Shown here piece by piece: positions 43,239 to 51,718 of a stretch of DNA of 64,000 bases; position 1 is the first letter of the stretch; each line of letters starts with the position of its first letter. The notes beneath the pieces were generated by a model. That model saw only the letters and a program-made list of their open reading frames with translations. It ran no database searches and was not told where the DNA came from. The stretch covers positions 412,501 through 476,500 of the forward strand of contig NZ_JAQIIO010000001.1 of the NCBI RefSeq assembly GCF_027891095.1, given 5' to 3'. The position numbers and the translations under genes are program-made. This stretch comes from Aliiroseovarius salicola (GTDB taxonomy: Bacteria; Pseudomonadota; Alphaproteobacteria; Rhodobacterales; Rhodobacteraceae).

Positions 43239-44560
43239 GCTGGCAGCGTCCCGTTCTTCATTTCGACCACGCGGTGCGGATAGGGGATTTCGATATTGTT
43301 TTCCTTAAGCGTTTTCCAGATCTGCACCATCACACGCGGGGTGAACTTGTTGCGCCCGTCATCGATGCCTTCAACCCAAAATTCGAGCGCAAAATCGATA
43401 CCGCTTTCGCCAAAGGCACGCAACTCGCAATCGGGCATGTGTTCGGGGGTGTCGGTCAGCACAAAATCAAGCTCACTCACAGCTTTTTCGACCAATTCCG
43501 CCACCTCTTCCACATCGCTGTCATAGCTGACCGAAAACGGGGCCTCATAGCGGTTGGCGCTGCCTGCATCGGAGTAATTCACCACGCGGGTGGTGATGAA
43601 ATGTTCATTCGGCACCACAATCCAGCGCCCATCAAAGGTTTCGAGGATCGCAGCGCGGGCGGTCATTTTCACGATGGTTCCGGCCTCGCCCCCATCCAGT
43701 TCGACGTAATCGCCAACGGTCGCCTGCCCTTCAAGCAGCAGGATCACGCCGGAGATGAAATTGGACGCAATCTGTTGCAGACCAAAGCCCAACCCCACAC
43801 CAATCGCACCACCCAAGACGGCAAGCGAGGTGAGATTCACGCCCATGATGTTCATCAAGACCAGGAAAGCCGCGCCAAAGATGCCGATCTCAGCCGCTTT
43901 GGCGGCAAGTTCCCGCGTGGCGGGGCGCATATCTTCTTGTTGTTTGATCAGCTGCGCTGATTGGTCGTTGGACCAGCGGCCAAACCAGAAGATAATCCCA
44001 CCCACCACGGCAAAGCGAATGGCGAAGAGCAGCGAAAAGCTCATATTGCCAAGCGGCACCACCGCATTGTCCAGCCAAGTCATCGCTGGGTCCAGCAAGC
44101 CGATCGTATAAAGGGCGGCGACTGGAATAAGGACATATTTTCCCAGCAGCTTCAGGAAGGGGTCCGCGAGGATTTCCTTGGCAAAGGCCCGCACCGCGAG
44201 GAATAAAAATACGCGCTTTCCGAATGCAATCACCGCGCCGGAGCCGAAGATCGAGCGCGTGACCGCCTCGCCAATGCCGGTAAAGGCAAAGGCCAGAAGG
44301 GGCAGCATCAATGGCAGAAACAGGAGCGAAAAATTCATGATTTTCGCGAAAATGTCACCACGGCTTTTCTTGGGAGTGAGGTATTTCTGGATCAGCGGGG
44401 TGAGCTTGCCATTGGCGTAGCGCGCCGCCAGAAAGGCCACCACAAGAAGCGCAAATTGCGACCATGCAGCAGGGGAGAGAAGCCAGCTTTGCGCCAGTTC
44501 CCAGGCCGGTTCAACATAGGACCAGATTTTTTGCACGATTTCCGGTTGCTCTTCCATCAT
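43235..44560 (-). CDS. MscS-family mechanosensitive ion channel
   Basis: Protein of 441 aa with an N-terminal membrane part of about five hydrophobic segments (residues 15-230). The MscS core TM3 is glycine/alanine-rich: AVLGGAIGVGLGFGLQQIASNF, the pore-lining helix, here quoted in parts (AVLGGAIGVGLG and FGLQQIASNF). It is followed by the beta domain GVILLLEGQATVGDYVE and WIVVPNEHFITTRVVNYS. It likely opens on hypo-osmotic shock. Cotranscribed with the HI0933-type flavoprotein downstream. Confidence 0.9.
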   Translation of the reverse strand: MMEEQPEIVQKIWSYVEPAWELAQSWLLSPAAWSQFALLVVAFLAARYANGKLTPLIQKYLTPKKSRGDIFAKIMNFSLLFLPLMLPLLAFAFTGIGEAVTRSIFGSGAVIAFGKRVFLFLAVRAFAKEILADPFLKLLGKYVLIPVAALYTIGLLDPAMTWLDNAVVPLGNMSFSLLFAIRFAVVGGIIFWFGRWSNDQSAQLIKQQEDMRPATRELAAKAAEIGIFGAAFLVLMNIMGVNLTSLAVLGGAIGVGLGFGLQQIASNFISGVILLLEGQATVGDYVELDGGEAGTIVKMTARAAILETFDGRWIVVPNEHFITTRVVNYSDAGSANRYEAPFSVSYDSDVEEVAELVEKAVSELDFVLTDTPEHMPDCELRAFGESGIDFALEFWVEGIDDGRNKFTPRVMVQIWKTLKENNIEIPYPHRVVEMKNGTLPA

Positions 44561-44620
44561 TTACCCCTTCAGCTCATACTTGGCACAATCTGCATCGAAA
44601 CTGCAGGAGTTGATAGTGTC

Positions 44621-44929
44621 TTGACCCTAAAGCGCAAGAGCCTTGATCCGATTTGCCCATTGTGTGGCCGGCATATCCCGACTGACGTCAGGCAAAGCCG
44701 ACACCATCTGGTGCCGCGGCTGCGCGGTGGCAAAGGGGGGGAAACCGTACTGCTTCATCAGATCTGCCACAATCAGATCCACCTGGTGGCAAGCGAAACC
44801 GAGCTTGCGCGGGAGTACGCCACGATTGATGCGCTGCGCGCGCATCCTGAATTGGCGAAGTTCATCCGTTGGATCGCCAAGCGCCCGCCGGATTATTATG
44901 CGGTGACGAAAGGGCCGCGGCGGCGGTAG
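44621..44929 (+). CDS. HNH endonuclease
   Basis: Protein of 102 aa from TTG 44621, with AGGAG at 44605-44609 (11-bp spacing, unusually long). HNH fold: Cys pair CPLCGR, then HHLVPRLRGGK and the second half LLHQICHNQIHLV. The pattern HH...(N)...H with the LHQICHNQIH helix is that of McrA-like HNH nucleases. No methylase or restriction partner is nearby, so a role in DNA repair, an orphan nuclease or mobile-element remnant are equally possible. The stop TAG runs into repeat copy g. Confidence 0.82.
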   Translation: MTLKRKSLDPICPLCGRHIPTDVRQSRHHLVPRLRGGKGGETVLLHQICHNQIHLVASETELAREYATIDALRAHPELAKFIRWIAKRPPDYYAVTKGPRRR

Positions 44930-44930
44930 A

Positions 44931-44992
44931 AGGGGCGCTGCCCCTCGCGAGACAAGCTCGCTCACCCCGAGGTATTTTCGGCAAGAAAAAAG
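44931..44992 (+). repeat. Dispersed intergenic element, copy g
   Basis: Starts one base after the HNH stop: AGGGGCGCTGCCCCTCGCGA, GACAAGCTCGCTCACCCCGA and GGTATTTTCGGCAAGAAAAA. Inner hairpin TCGCGAGACAAGCTCGC. The tail faces the convergent enoyl-CoA hydratase gene (stop at 45084). Confidence 0.92.
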
Positions 44993-45083
44993 AGCCCGAC
45001 CACCGGATGATTTTTTACGTTAGGATATCGCCCGTTATCCCTCGGGTGTATCTAGGGGGTGCAGGCAGCCCTGGTTTGCGGGT

Positions 45084-45698
45084 TCAGGCGGGCAGCATCG
45101 CTTTCATCGCCGCCACATGGTCAGGGCTTTGGCCGCGGGCGTGATCTGCGAGATCGAGCGCAGAGGTTATCAGCGCATCCGCATCGACAATCCGATCTAT
45201 CAATCCCCAGGACAGCGCCTCTTCTGCGAGGATTTTCTGCCCGGCCATCAGGATCATTTTGCTTCGGGCGGGTCCGATCAGGGCTGCCATGCGCGACGGA
45301 TCGGAGGGTTGTGGCAGAAATCCCAGTTTCATCACCGGATAGAAAAACTTGGCCGTGGGCACCGCAATGCGGATGTCACAGGCCAAGGCCATGCCCATCG
45401 CGCCACCCGCCAGCGTGCCATTGAGGGCGGCGATCGTCAGGCAGGGCGCGCGGGCGATTGCGCCCGAGAGGCGCTCCCACACGTCGTCCGTGGCGAGCCC
45501 GGCACGGGCTTCATCAAGGTCGGCGCCGGCAGAAAACACCTTACCTTCGCCGGTCAGGATCAGAACGCGCGCGTCCCCTGCTGCGCCTTGCGCGATCTGC
45601 GCCAGCTCTTCCAACATCGCTTTGGTCAGCGAGTTGGCCTTGTCCGGGCGGTTGATTGTCACCGTCCAGACCCCGTCATCCTTGATCAGATTGATCAT
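45084..45698 (-). CDS. Enoyl-CoA hydratase/isomerase family protein
   Basis: Protein of 204 aa, shorter than typical crotonases (about 260 aa), with the oxyanion hole segment VLILTGEGKVFSAGADLDEA and the second loop ALNGTLAGGAMGMALACDIRI (in parts: ALNGTLAGGAMG and MALACDIRI). The C-terminal trimerisation helix is abbreviated. It may act on a CoA thioester of an unknown acid. The start overlaps the SDR gene stop (ATGA, 45695-45698), so both probably serve one pathway. Confidence 0.85.
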   Translation of the reverse strand: MINLIKDDGVWTVTINRPDKANSLTKAMLEELAQIAQGAAGDARVLILTGEGKVFSAGADLDEARAGLATDDVWERLSGAIARAPCLTIAALNGTLAGGAMGMALACDIRIAVPTAKFFYPVMKLGFLPQPSDPSRMAALIGPARSKMILMAGQKILAEEALSWGLIDRIVDADALITSALDLADHARGQSPDHVAAMKAMLPA

Positions 45699-46453
45699 CC
45701 AAAAACCTCGGCCCGTTGGCGTATTGTCACATCACGAAGCGAGATTTCCTCACCCAGAAACTCATCCGCGTCCTCGGAACACATCCAGACAAGCGCGCGG
45801 GCCACCCATTCGGGCGGAATATGTTCTTCCCAATTGAGTTGCGCCACGGCGTTGATTCCCGATGTCTTGATTTCGCGCTGCATCTGGGTGGCGACGGTGC
45901 CGGGCGACAGGCCGATGGCACGAATTCCCTTGCCCGCGCCTTCCTTGTGGAGTGCCTTGGTCATCATATGCACCCCGGCCTTTGAGGCGCAGTAATGGGC
46001 CCAGCCTTCGAGCGCATTATGCGCCGCACCCGAGCTGATGGTCAGGACCGACCCACCGCCTTGCGCCGCCATGATCGGCATCACGGCGCGGATACCGTAG
46101 TAGACACCTTTGAGGTTTACGTCGATCACATGGCCCCATTCCTCGGGATCGCTGTTGATTATCGGGCCGATGGGATCAATCACACCTGCATTGTTGATCA
46201 ACACATCGATGCGGCCAAACTTCTTCATGCCCGCGTCCACAGCCGCTTTTACATCCGCCCAGCGCGACACGTCACAGGGCACGGCAAGTGCACGGTCCTC
46301 GCCAATCGCCCTAGCGATCGCATTGATCTGCGCTGTGCCACGCGCAGTCAGCACCACGTTGGCCCCGGCAGCAGCAAATATATGGGCACTTGCCTCGCCA
46401 ATCCCACGGCTCGCGCCGGTGATCAGCACTGTTTTTCCGGTCATATCCAACAT
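45695..46453 (-). CDS. Short-chain dehydrogenase/reductase
   Basis: Protein of 252 aa, classical SDR. The cofactor loop is VLITGASRGIGEASA, then LINNAGV, the Ser in VLTISSGAAHN, and the catalytic YCASK (Tyr-x-x-x-Lys). It oxidises or reduces a hydroxyl/keto group with NAD(P)H; the substrate is unknown. It is first in a two-gene leftward unit with the short enoyl-CoA hydratase. The divergent pmbA starts 140 bp away. Confidence 0.88.
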   Translation of the reverse strand: MLDMTGKTVLITGASRGIGEASAHIFAAAGANVVLTARGTAQINAIARAIGEDRALAVPCDVSRWADVKAAVDAGMKKFGRIDVLINNAGVIDPIGPIINSDPEEWGHVIDVNLKGVYYGIRAVMPIMAAQGGGSVLTISSGAAHNALEGWAHYCASKAGVHMMTKALHKEGAGKGIRAIGLSPGTVATQMQREIKTSGINAVAQLNWEEHIPPEWVARALVWMCSEDADEFLGEEISLRDVTIRQRAEVFG

Positions 46454-46592
46454 GTTGGGTCCCTCCTGCCTCTAAGCCTAACGGATGCGTTCGGGCGTGA
46501 CCAGCACCGACGTTGCGTGCTGACAGCACTGTGACCCTTGCGAGAGGCCCGCCCACGGTTTACCTGAAAGAGACACAATCGAAGGAACGCCC

Positions 46593-47936
46593 ATGACCCG
46601 GCTTGAAACCCTGACCGAACAACTTCTGAGCGCCGCAAACCGTGCGGGCGCCGATCAGGCGGACGCATTGGCGGTGGACGGCACCTCTGTGTCGATCGAT
46701 GTGCTGGGCGGCAAGCTTGAACATGCGGAGCGATCCGAAGGGGTGGATATCGGACTGCGCGTGCTGATTGGACAGCGACAGGCGATTGTCTCGGCGTCAG
46801 ACACGTCACAAGCAACGATTGACGCGATGGCAGAGCGTGCAGTTGCGATGGCCAAGGAAGCACCAGAAGATCCGCATATCCGGCTGGCTCGCGCTGACGA
46901 ACTGGCCACATCTTGGGATCTGGGGCCGCTGGAGCTGGCAGATCCTTCAGCAGAACCCGACCCAGCGGAGTTGGAGCGGGATGCGGCAGAGGCAGAGGCG
47001 GCGGCACTGGCTGTCAAAGGTGTGACACAAGTGTCATCTGCATCGGCTGGCTATGGGCGGCATCAGTTCCACCTGGCGACCTCAAATGGATTTTCCGGCG
47101 GGTATGGTCGCACCAATCGCGGCACCTCTACCGTGGCGATCACCGGCGAAGGCGCATCGATGGAGCGGGATTATGCGGGCGAAATGCGTGTCTTTCAAAC
47201 CGATCTGCCCAGCCCGCAGGAAATTGGCACCAAGGCAGGCGAACGCACTGTGGCCATGGCCGGAGCAAAGAAACCACCCACAGGTGCCTTTCCGGTTCTG
47301 TATGACGAACGGATTTCCGCCTCATTGATCGGGCATCTTCTGTCCGCCTCGAACGGGTCGATGATTGCCCGCGGATCAAGTTGGCTGCGTGATTATCTTG
47401 GCGAAGAGATCCTGCCCAAAGGCATCGACCTGATCGAAGATCCGCTGCGCCCGCGCGTGATGGGATCGCGCCCGTTTGATGGCGAAGGCTTGGCGACACG
47501 CGCCCGGAAAATCATTGACGGTGGCGTGCTGACGGGCTGGACTTTGGATCTGGCCACGGCCGACAAACTGGGCATGGAAAGCACGGCAAACGCCGCACGG
47601 GGCACATCCTCGCCCCCCGGCCCGTCAATTTCCAATGTGGCGCTGACACAAGGCGACAAAAGCCGCGAAGACCTTATGCGAGATATGGGCACCGGGCTGC
47701 TGGTCACCTCGATGATCGGGTCGACCATCAACCCTACAACTGGAGACTATTCGCGCGGGGCGTCCGGGTTCTGGATCGAAAACGGCGAAATTGCCTATCC
47801 GGTGAATGAATGCACCATTGCGGGCAACCTTCTGGCGATGCTCAAGACAATCATCCCGGCCAATGACGCCGAGCCACATCTGAGCCGCCTGGTGCCGAGC
47901 CTTCTGGTCGATGGCATGACCCTTGCGGGTGCATAA
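46593..47936 (+). CDS. pmbA: TldE/PmbA-family protease subunit
   Basis: Protein of 447 aa of the PmbA/TldE family: LSAANRAGADQADALAVDG and SVSIDVLGGKLEHAERSEGV near the N-terminus, and STINPTTGDYSRGASGFWIE near the C-terminus. With TldD it forms a heteromeric protease that processes ribosomally made peptides and matures some RiPPs; PmbA lacks the catalytic metal site. tldD is not in the window. ATG preceded by AAGGAA. It is followed without gap by cysQ. Confidence 0.9.
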   Translation: MTRLETLTEQLLSAANRAGADQADALAVDGTSVSIDVLGGKLEHAERSEGVDIGLRVLIGQRQAIVSASDTSQATIDAMAERAVAMAKEAPEDPHIRLARADELATSWDLGPLELADPSAEPDPAELERDAAEAEAAALAVKGVTQVSSASAGYGRHQFHLATSNGFSGGYGRTNRGTSTVAITGEGASMERDYAGEMRVFQTDLPSPQEIGTKAGERTVAMAGAKKPPTGAFPVLYDERISASLIGHLLSASNGSMIARGSSWLRDYLGEEILPKGIDLIEDPLRPRVMGSRPFDGEGLATRARKIIDGGVLTGWTLDLATADKLGMESTANAARGTSSPPGPSISNVALTQGDKSREDLMRDMGTGLLVTSMIGSTINPTTGDYSRGASGFWIENGEIAYPVNECTIAGNLLAMLKTIIPANDAEPHLSRLVPSLLVDGMTLAGA

Positions 47937-48704
47937 GTGAGCGACCTTGACCTTCTCTTAGATGCGGCCCGTGCGGCGGGTAAGATCTCCATGGGCTATT
48001 TTCAGGACAATCCTGAAATTTGGCACAAAGAAGGGGATCAAGGTCCGGTGACCGAGGCCGATCTGGCCGTGGACAAGATGTTGCACGCTGATCTTCTGGC
48101 CGCGCGCGACTATGCCTGGTTGTCAGAAGAAACCGAAGACAACAAAGACCGGCTTGACGCCGAGAGCGTATTTATCGTCGACCCGATTGACGGCACGCGC
48201 GCCTTTATTGAAGGGGCTTATCATTGGTCCCACTCGCTTGCGGTTGCCACGGGAGGCATCGTGCAGGCGGCAGTGGTTTACCTGCCCGCGGCTGACAAGC
48301 TTTACGCCGCCGAGCGAGGAAAAGGGGCGACGCTGAATGGCGAAACCATCACCGTGTCCGCGCAGAACGAGATAAACGGGGCCACCGTGCTGGCCGCCAA
48401 ACCCAATCTGGATCCGTGGTTCTGGAAAGGGGCCAAAGCGCCACCGGTCACCCGCGCCTTCCGGTCATCTCTCGCCTATCGCCTGTCTCTCGTGGCAGAG
48501 GGGCGGTTTGATGCCATGATGACCCTGCGGGGAACCTGGGAATGGGATGTGGCGGCAGGCGGCCTGATCGTCGAAGAGGCCGGCGGCGATGTCAGCGACC
48601 GCCGTGCCAGGCTGGTGCGCTACAACAATCCGACCCCGATGATCAACGGATTGGTTGCGGGCAATGCACCGGTGCATCACGGGCTGGTGGCCCGCCTTCT
48701 TTGA
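47937..48704 (+). CDS. cysQ: Inositol-monophosphatase superfamily, 3'(2'),5'-bisphosphate nucleotidase
   Basis: Protein of 255 aa with the metal-dependent phosphatase motifs: substrate-binding GPVTEADLAVDKML and the metal motif VDPIDGTRAFIEG (about residues 82-94), plus WEWDVAAGGLIVEEAGG at the end. CysQ removes 3'-phosphate from PAP to relieve inhibition of sulfate assimilation; inositol-1-phosphatase activity is the alternative. The start is GTG immediately after the pmbA TAA, so they are coupled. Family firm, subgroup likely. Confidence 0.83.
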   Translation: MSDLDLLLDAARAAGKISMGYFQDNPEIWHKEGDQGPVTEADLAVDKMLHADLLAARDYAWLSEETEDNKDRLDAESVFIVDPIDGTRAFIEGAYHWSHSLAVATGGIVQAAVVYLPAADKLYAAERGKGATLNGETITVSAQNEINGATVLAAKPNLDPWFWKGAKAPPVTRAFRSSLAYRLSLVAEGRFDAMMTLRGTWEWDVAAGGLIVEEAGGDVSDRRARLVRYNNPTPMINGLVAGNAPVHHGLVARLL

Positions 48705-48735
48705 ACAGAGCTGTCTTCAGGGCCTTGTAAGGTTT

Positions 48736-48749
48736 TGTTAGAACTAACA
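48736..48749. promoter_or_regulatory. LacI-type palindromic operator upstream of the LacI gene
   Basis: TGTTAG-AA-CTAACA, perfect 6-bp arms, shares the TGTTA-N4-TAACA frame of E. coli GntR operators. It is about 78-90 bp upstream of the regulator's start. Autoregulation is inferred from position and from GntR-like sequence. Confidence 0.6.
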
Positions 48750-48826
48750 TTCAATAAAAAATAGGCTTTGCGGATCGGATCTCAGACGCTAACACTATAG
48801 GCACGATTTTGAGAGAGGTGCCCGAA

Positions 48827-49864
48827 TTGCCCGAACAGCCGTCCACTCCCGCCCGCCGTCCCCTGACATTGCGCGATGTATCCGAAGCTTCTGGCGTCAG
48901 TGAGATGACAGTCAGCCGCGTGTTGCGCAATCGAGGAGATGTCAGCCAAGCAACCCGGGAAAAGGTCCTGGCAGCGGCAAAAGATCTTGGCTATGTGCCC
49001 AACAAGATCGCGGGCGCCTTGGCCTCGCAGCGAGTGAACCTTGTGGCGGTGATCATCCCGTCGCTGTCCAATATGGTGTTCCCCGAAGTCATGACCGGCA
49101 TCAACGAGGTGTTGGACGAAACGCCACTTCAGCCCGTTGTGGGTGTGACGCAATACGATCCCGAGCGCGAAGAGAAAGTGCTTTACGAAATGCTCTCGTG
49201 GCGGCCATCCGGGGTCATCATCGCAGGGCTTGAACACAGCGAAAACGCCAAGGCAATGCTGCGTGCAGCAGGCATTCCAGTGGTCGAAATCATGGATACA
49301 GATGGCCCGGCGATTGACGCCTGCGTGGGCATTTCCCACCGCCGCGCGGGCCGCATGATGGCTCAGGCGATCCTCAAGGCGGGATATCGCAATATCGGCT
49401 TTCTTGGCACCAAGATGCCGCTCGACCATCGCGCCCGCAAACGGTTCGAAGGCTTTACCGAGGCGCTGGCCAAAGAGGGCATCGAGATCATGGATCGCGA
49501 GTTCTATAAGGGTGGATCGGCTCTCGCCAAGGGGCGTGAGATGACCGAAGCGATGCTCGAACGCACTCCAGAGATCGATTTCCTCTATTACTCCAACGAC
49601 ATGATCGGGGCCGGCGGGCTGCTGTATTGCCTCGATAAAGGCATCGCCGTACCGGGCCAAGTTGGTCTGGCAGGGTTCAACGGAGTTGAACTGTTAGAAG
49701 GTCTGCCACGGAGATTGGCCACCATGGACGCGTGCCGTCTGGAAATCGGCCGGGCCGCAGCACAGATCATCGCCGACCGCGCCGCCGAAGCAGGACTGGC
49801 CGGAGGGGAGCGGGTCGAACTTGCACCAAAAATCGAAGCGGGTGACACGCTCAAGCGACGCTAG
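48827..49864 (+). CDS. LacI-family transcriptional regulator (GntR-like)
   Basis: Protein of 345 aa from TTG 48827 (GAGG eight bases upstream); TTG 48809 or GTG 48818 would add up to six residues. HTH: LTLRDVSEASGVSEMTVSRVL with hinge NKIAGALASQRVN; the periplasmic-binding-protein-like ligand core follows (from about 60). It belongs to the E. coli GntR/IdnR gluconate-type branch by sequence recall. No sugar-catabolic genes adjoin it, so it may act on distant genes. A palindromic operator lies upstream. Confidence 0.88.
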   Translation: MPEQPSTPARRPLTLRDVSEASGVSEMTVSRVLRNRGDVSQATREKVLAAAKDLGYVPNKIAGALASQRVNLVAVIIPSLSNMVFPEVMTGINEVLDETPLQPVVGVTQYDPEREEKVLYEMLSWRPSGVIIAGLEHSENAKAMLRAAGIPVVEIMDTDGPAIDACVGISHRRAGRMMAQAILKAGYRNIGFLGTKMPLDHRARKRFEGFTEALAKEGIEIMDREFYKGGSALAKGREMTEAMLERTPEIDFLYYSNDMIGAGGLLYCLDKGIAVPGQVGLAGFNGVELLEGLPRRLATMDACRLEIGRAAAQIIADRAAEAGLAGGERVELAPKIEAGDTLKRR

Positions 49865-49905
49865 ACAACGCGGCCTTGTCCAATTAGACGACAGAAAGTC
49901 GATGC

Positions 49906-49982
49906 GGCCCCGTGGCTCAACTGGATAGAGCAGCCCCCTCCTAAGGGGCAGGTTGCAGGTTCGAATCCTGCCGGGGTCGCCA
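49906..49982 (+). tRNA. tRNA-Arg (anticodon CCT)
   Basis: Acceptor GGCCCCG (49906-49912) pairs with CGGGGTC (49972-49978) with one G-U. D-arm GCTC/GAGC; anticodon stem GCCCC/GGGGC enclosing loop CTCCTAA, so the anticodon is CCT (reads AGG). T-arm GCAGG-TTCGAAT-CCTGC. Discriminator G and an encoded CCA follow. It lies 42 bp after the LacI gene. Confidence 0.93.
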
Positions 49983-50059
49983 TATCAAGCAATATCCAAA
50001 TTTTTCACACAGAGACTGGTTCGCCTTTGCAGGCGGAAGATTCGTATTATTATTGAAAA

Positions 50060-50135
50060 TGGTGCCTCAAGAGGGACTCGAACCCCCGACCTTGTCCTTA
50101 CGAAGGACCTGCTCTACCAGCTGAGCTATTGAGGC
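50060..50135 (-). tRNA. tRNA-Thr (anticodon CGT)
   Basis: Read leftward: acceptor GCCTCAA (50129-50135) pairs with TTGAGGC, discriminator A, encoded CCA (50060-50062). Anticodon loop TTCGTAA gives CGT (reads ACG). T-arm GGGGG-TTCGAGT-CCCTC has one G-U pair; the first anticodon-stem pair is a mismatch (G-A). Convergent with the tRNA-Arg gene. Confidence 0.92.
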
Positions 50136-50211
50136 ACTGCTTTATTTGTGCGCGGGTCTTTAGCATCGTCCCGCGCTCATGTGTAGCCCCAAAATCGGCG
50201 CGAATTGAAAA

Positions 50212-51708
50212 TCAGGCTTTTTCTTCGCGAACGTAATCGGATGGGGTGACGATGACTTCGCCTTCCAACGGCGCATCCTGTTTCTGCTCTGGGGCGGTTT
50301 CCTCTTCCACCTTTCCAACTTCAACTGGGGCATCCTCACCCACAATCAATGGCATCATGTCTGCGCCGCCTGTCATCTGCCCTTCCCTCTCTGGGGCTCG
50401 TGTCCAGGACAGCGTATCAAACCCATCGCAATTGTCACAAACCGGTGCCCAGTCGGCATGGATGTGATTGCATTTGTCACAAACCCATTGCGGACCGCGC
50501 GGGGCGGTCACGGCACGGGTCAGAAGGGCGCGTACGGTCTTGTCTTCCGCCCCTTCTCCGCGCTCGATAGCGGCCAGCAATGTCAGCGCCCGCTGCGACG
50601 GCTCGGTATCCGGCAGGGTGCCCAGCGCCTTACGGGCCGCAACATAGTCTGCCGCCGCGATGTTCAGCTCTGCCAGCAGCATCCGGGTTTCCGCATCCCC
50701 TTCACGATGTTTGGTCAGGGTACGGAAGCGATTCAGGCGGGCGTTGGGGGTTTCATCGGGCTCAATCTCGGCAAATGCCGCCGCGATGGACGGGTGCGGT
50801 TGCGCCGTCCAAGCCTTGGTCAGCACACGGGCGGCGTAACGTGGTTTGCCCTGTTCAATATAGGCGCGTGCAGCCATGACCGCCGCAGGGACAAGGTCAG
50901 GCGAGAGGCGATTGGCTTCGATCGCCGCTTCGCGTGCCTCGATAGATTTGCCCTCTTCCAGCACATCTTTGGCCTCAGAAAGCGCCAGAACCGCATCGCG
51001 ACGTTTGTGCACGTCCCGCGGTAGGCCACCATATTTCACCTTGGTCGTCAGCGTTTTACGCGCGCCGGTCCAGTCCCCCTCGCTGGCCTGCATACCCAAA
51101 AGCGTGTCCTGAGTGTCAACATGGCGTGGCTTGAGCGCGAGCGCCTTTTCCGCCAGACGCATGGCGGTTGCGGTATCACCTTCTTCAAGCTTCTGTTTCA
51201 TCAGGCCGCGCACACCAACAAATCTTGTGCGCTCATCATTCAACAGTCTCTTGTAGACCTGAGTGGCCTTGCGCTTGTCCCCGGACATTTCCGCTGCTTG
51301 GGCGGTGATCAGGTTGGTCAGCTCCGGGCGGCGTAGAAACTTCTCGGCCCGATTGGCCTTGGCCATGGCGGTGGATCCTTCGCCAGAGGCAAGCGCCATC
51401 AACCCGTCGGCCAGCGCTTCATAGCCCTTCTTCTCGCGTGAACGGTCGAAATAGCGTGATATCGCCGTTTCATCGCCATTGAGGAACCGCACTACAGCCC
51501 GTAGAAAGCCGAGCAGCACCACAATAAGCCAAACCGCAACGATCAGCACACCCAGCAGGATTACCGCCTGAAGCGGGCCGAGGTTCAGCTCAAGTGTGCC
51601 GATTGCCACCTGAATTCCCCCGTCCAGTTCCAAGAGCGTACCTGCCCCAAGGGTCAGCGCGGCAATTGCCACGACAAAAAGGATAATCTTGAAAAGAGAC
51701 CAAAGCAT
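50212..51708 (-). CDS. HemY-family membrane protein (TPR)
   Basis: Protein of 498 aa with two hydrophobic N-terminal segments (IILFVVAIAALTLGAGTLL; AVILLGVLIVAVWLIVVLLG) and a long TPR-like cytoplasmic part with helical repeats (from about residue 100). It is the 'HemY N-terminal' family of proteobacteria, located next to hemD; despite its name it is not a proven enzyme of haem synthesis. A C-terminal extension contains two CxxC-like pairs (VCDKCNHIHADWAPVCDNCD) resembling a zinc ribbon. It follows the Mic60-like gene by 10 bp. Confidence 0.85.
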   Translation of the reverse strand: MLWSLFKIILFVVAIAALTLGAGTLLELDGGIQVAIGTLELNLGPLQAVILLGVLIVAVWLIVVLLGFLRAVVRFLNGDETAISRYFDRSREKKGYEALADGLMALASGEGSTAMAKANRAEKFLRRPELTNLITAQAAEMSGDKRKATQVYKRLLNDERTRFVGVRGLMKQKLEEGDTATAMRLAEKALALKPRHVDTQDTLLGMQASEGDWTGARKTLTTKVKYGGLPRDVHKRRDAVLALSEAKDVLEEGKSIEAREAAIEANRLSPDLVPAAVMAARAYIEQGKPRYAARVLTKAWTAQPHPSIAAAFAEIEPDETPNARLNRFRTLTKHREGDAETRMLLAELNIAAADYVAARKALGTLPDTEPSQRALTLLAAIERGEGAEDKTVRALLTRAVTAPRGPQWVCDKCNHIHADWAPVCDNCDGFDTLSWTRAPEREGQMTGGADMMPLIVGEDAPVEVGKVEEETAPEQKQDAPLEGEVIVTPSDYVREEKA

Positions 51709-51718
51709 CGAAATATCC

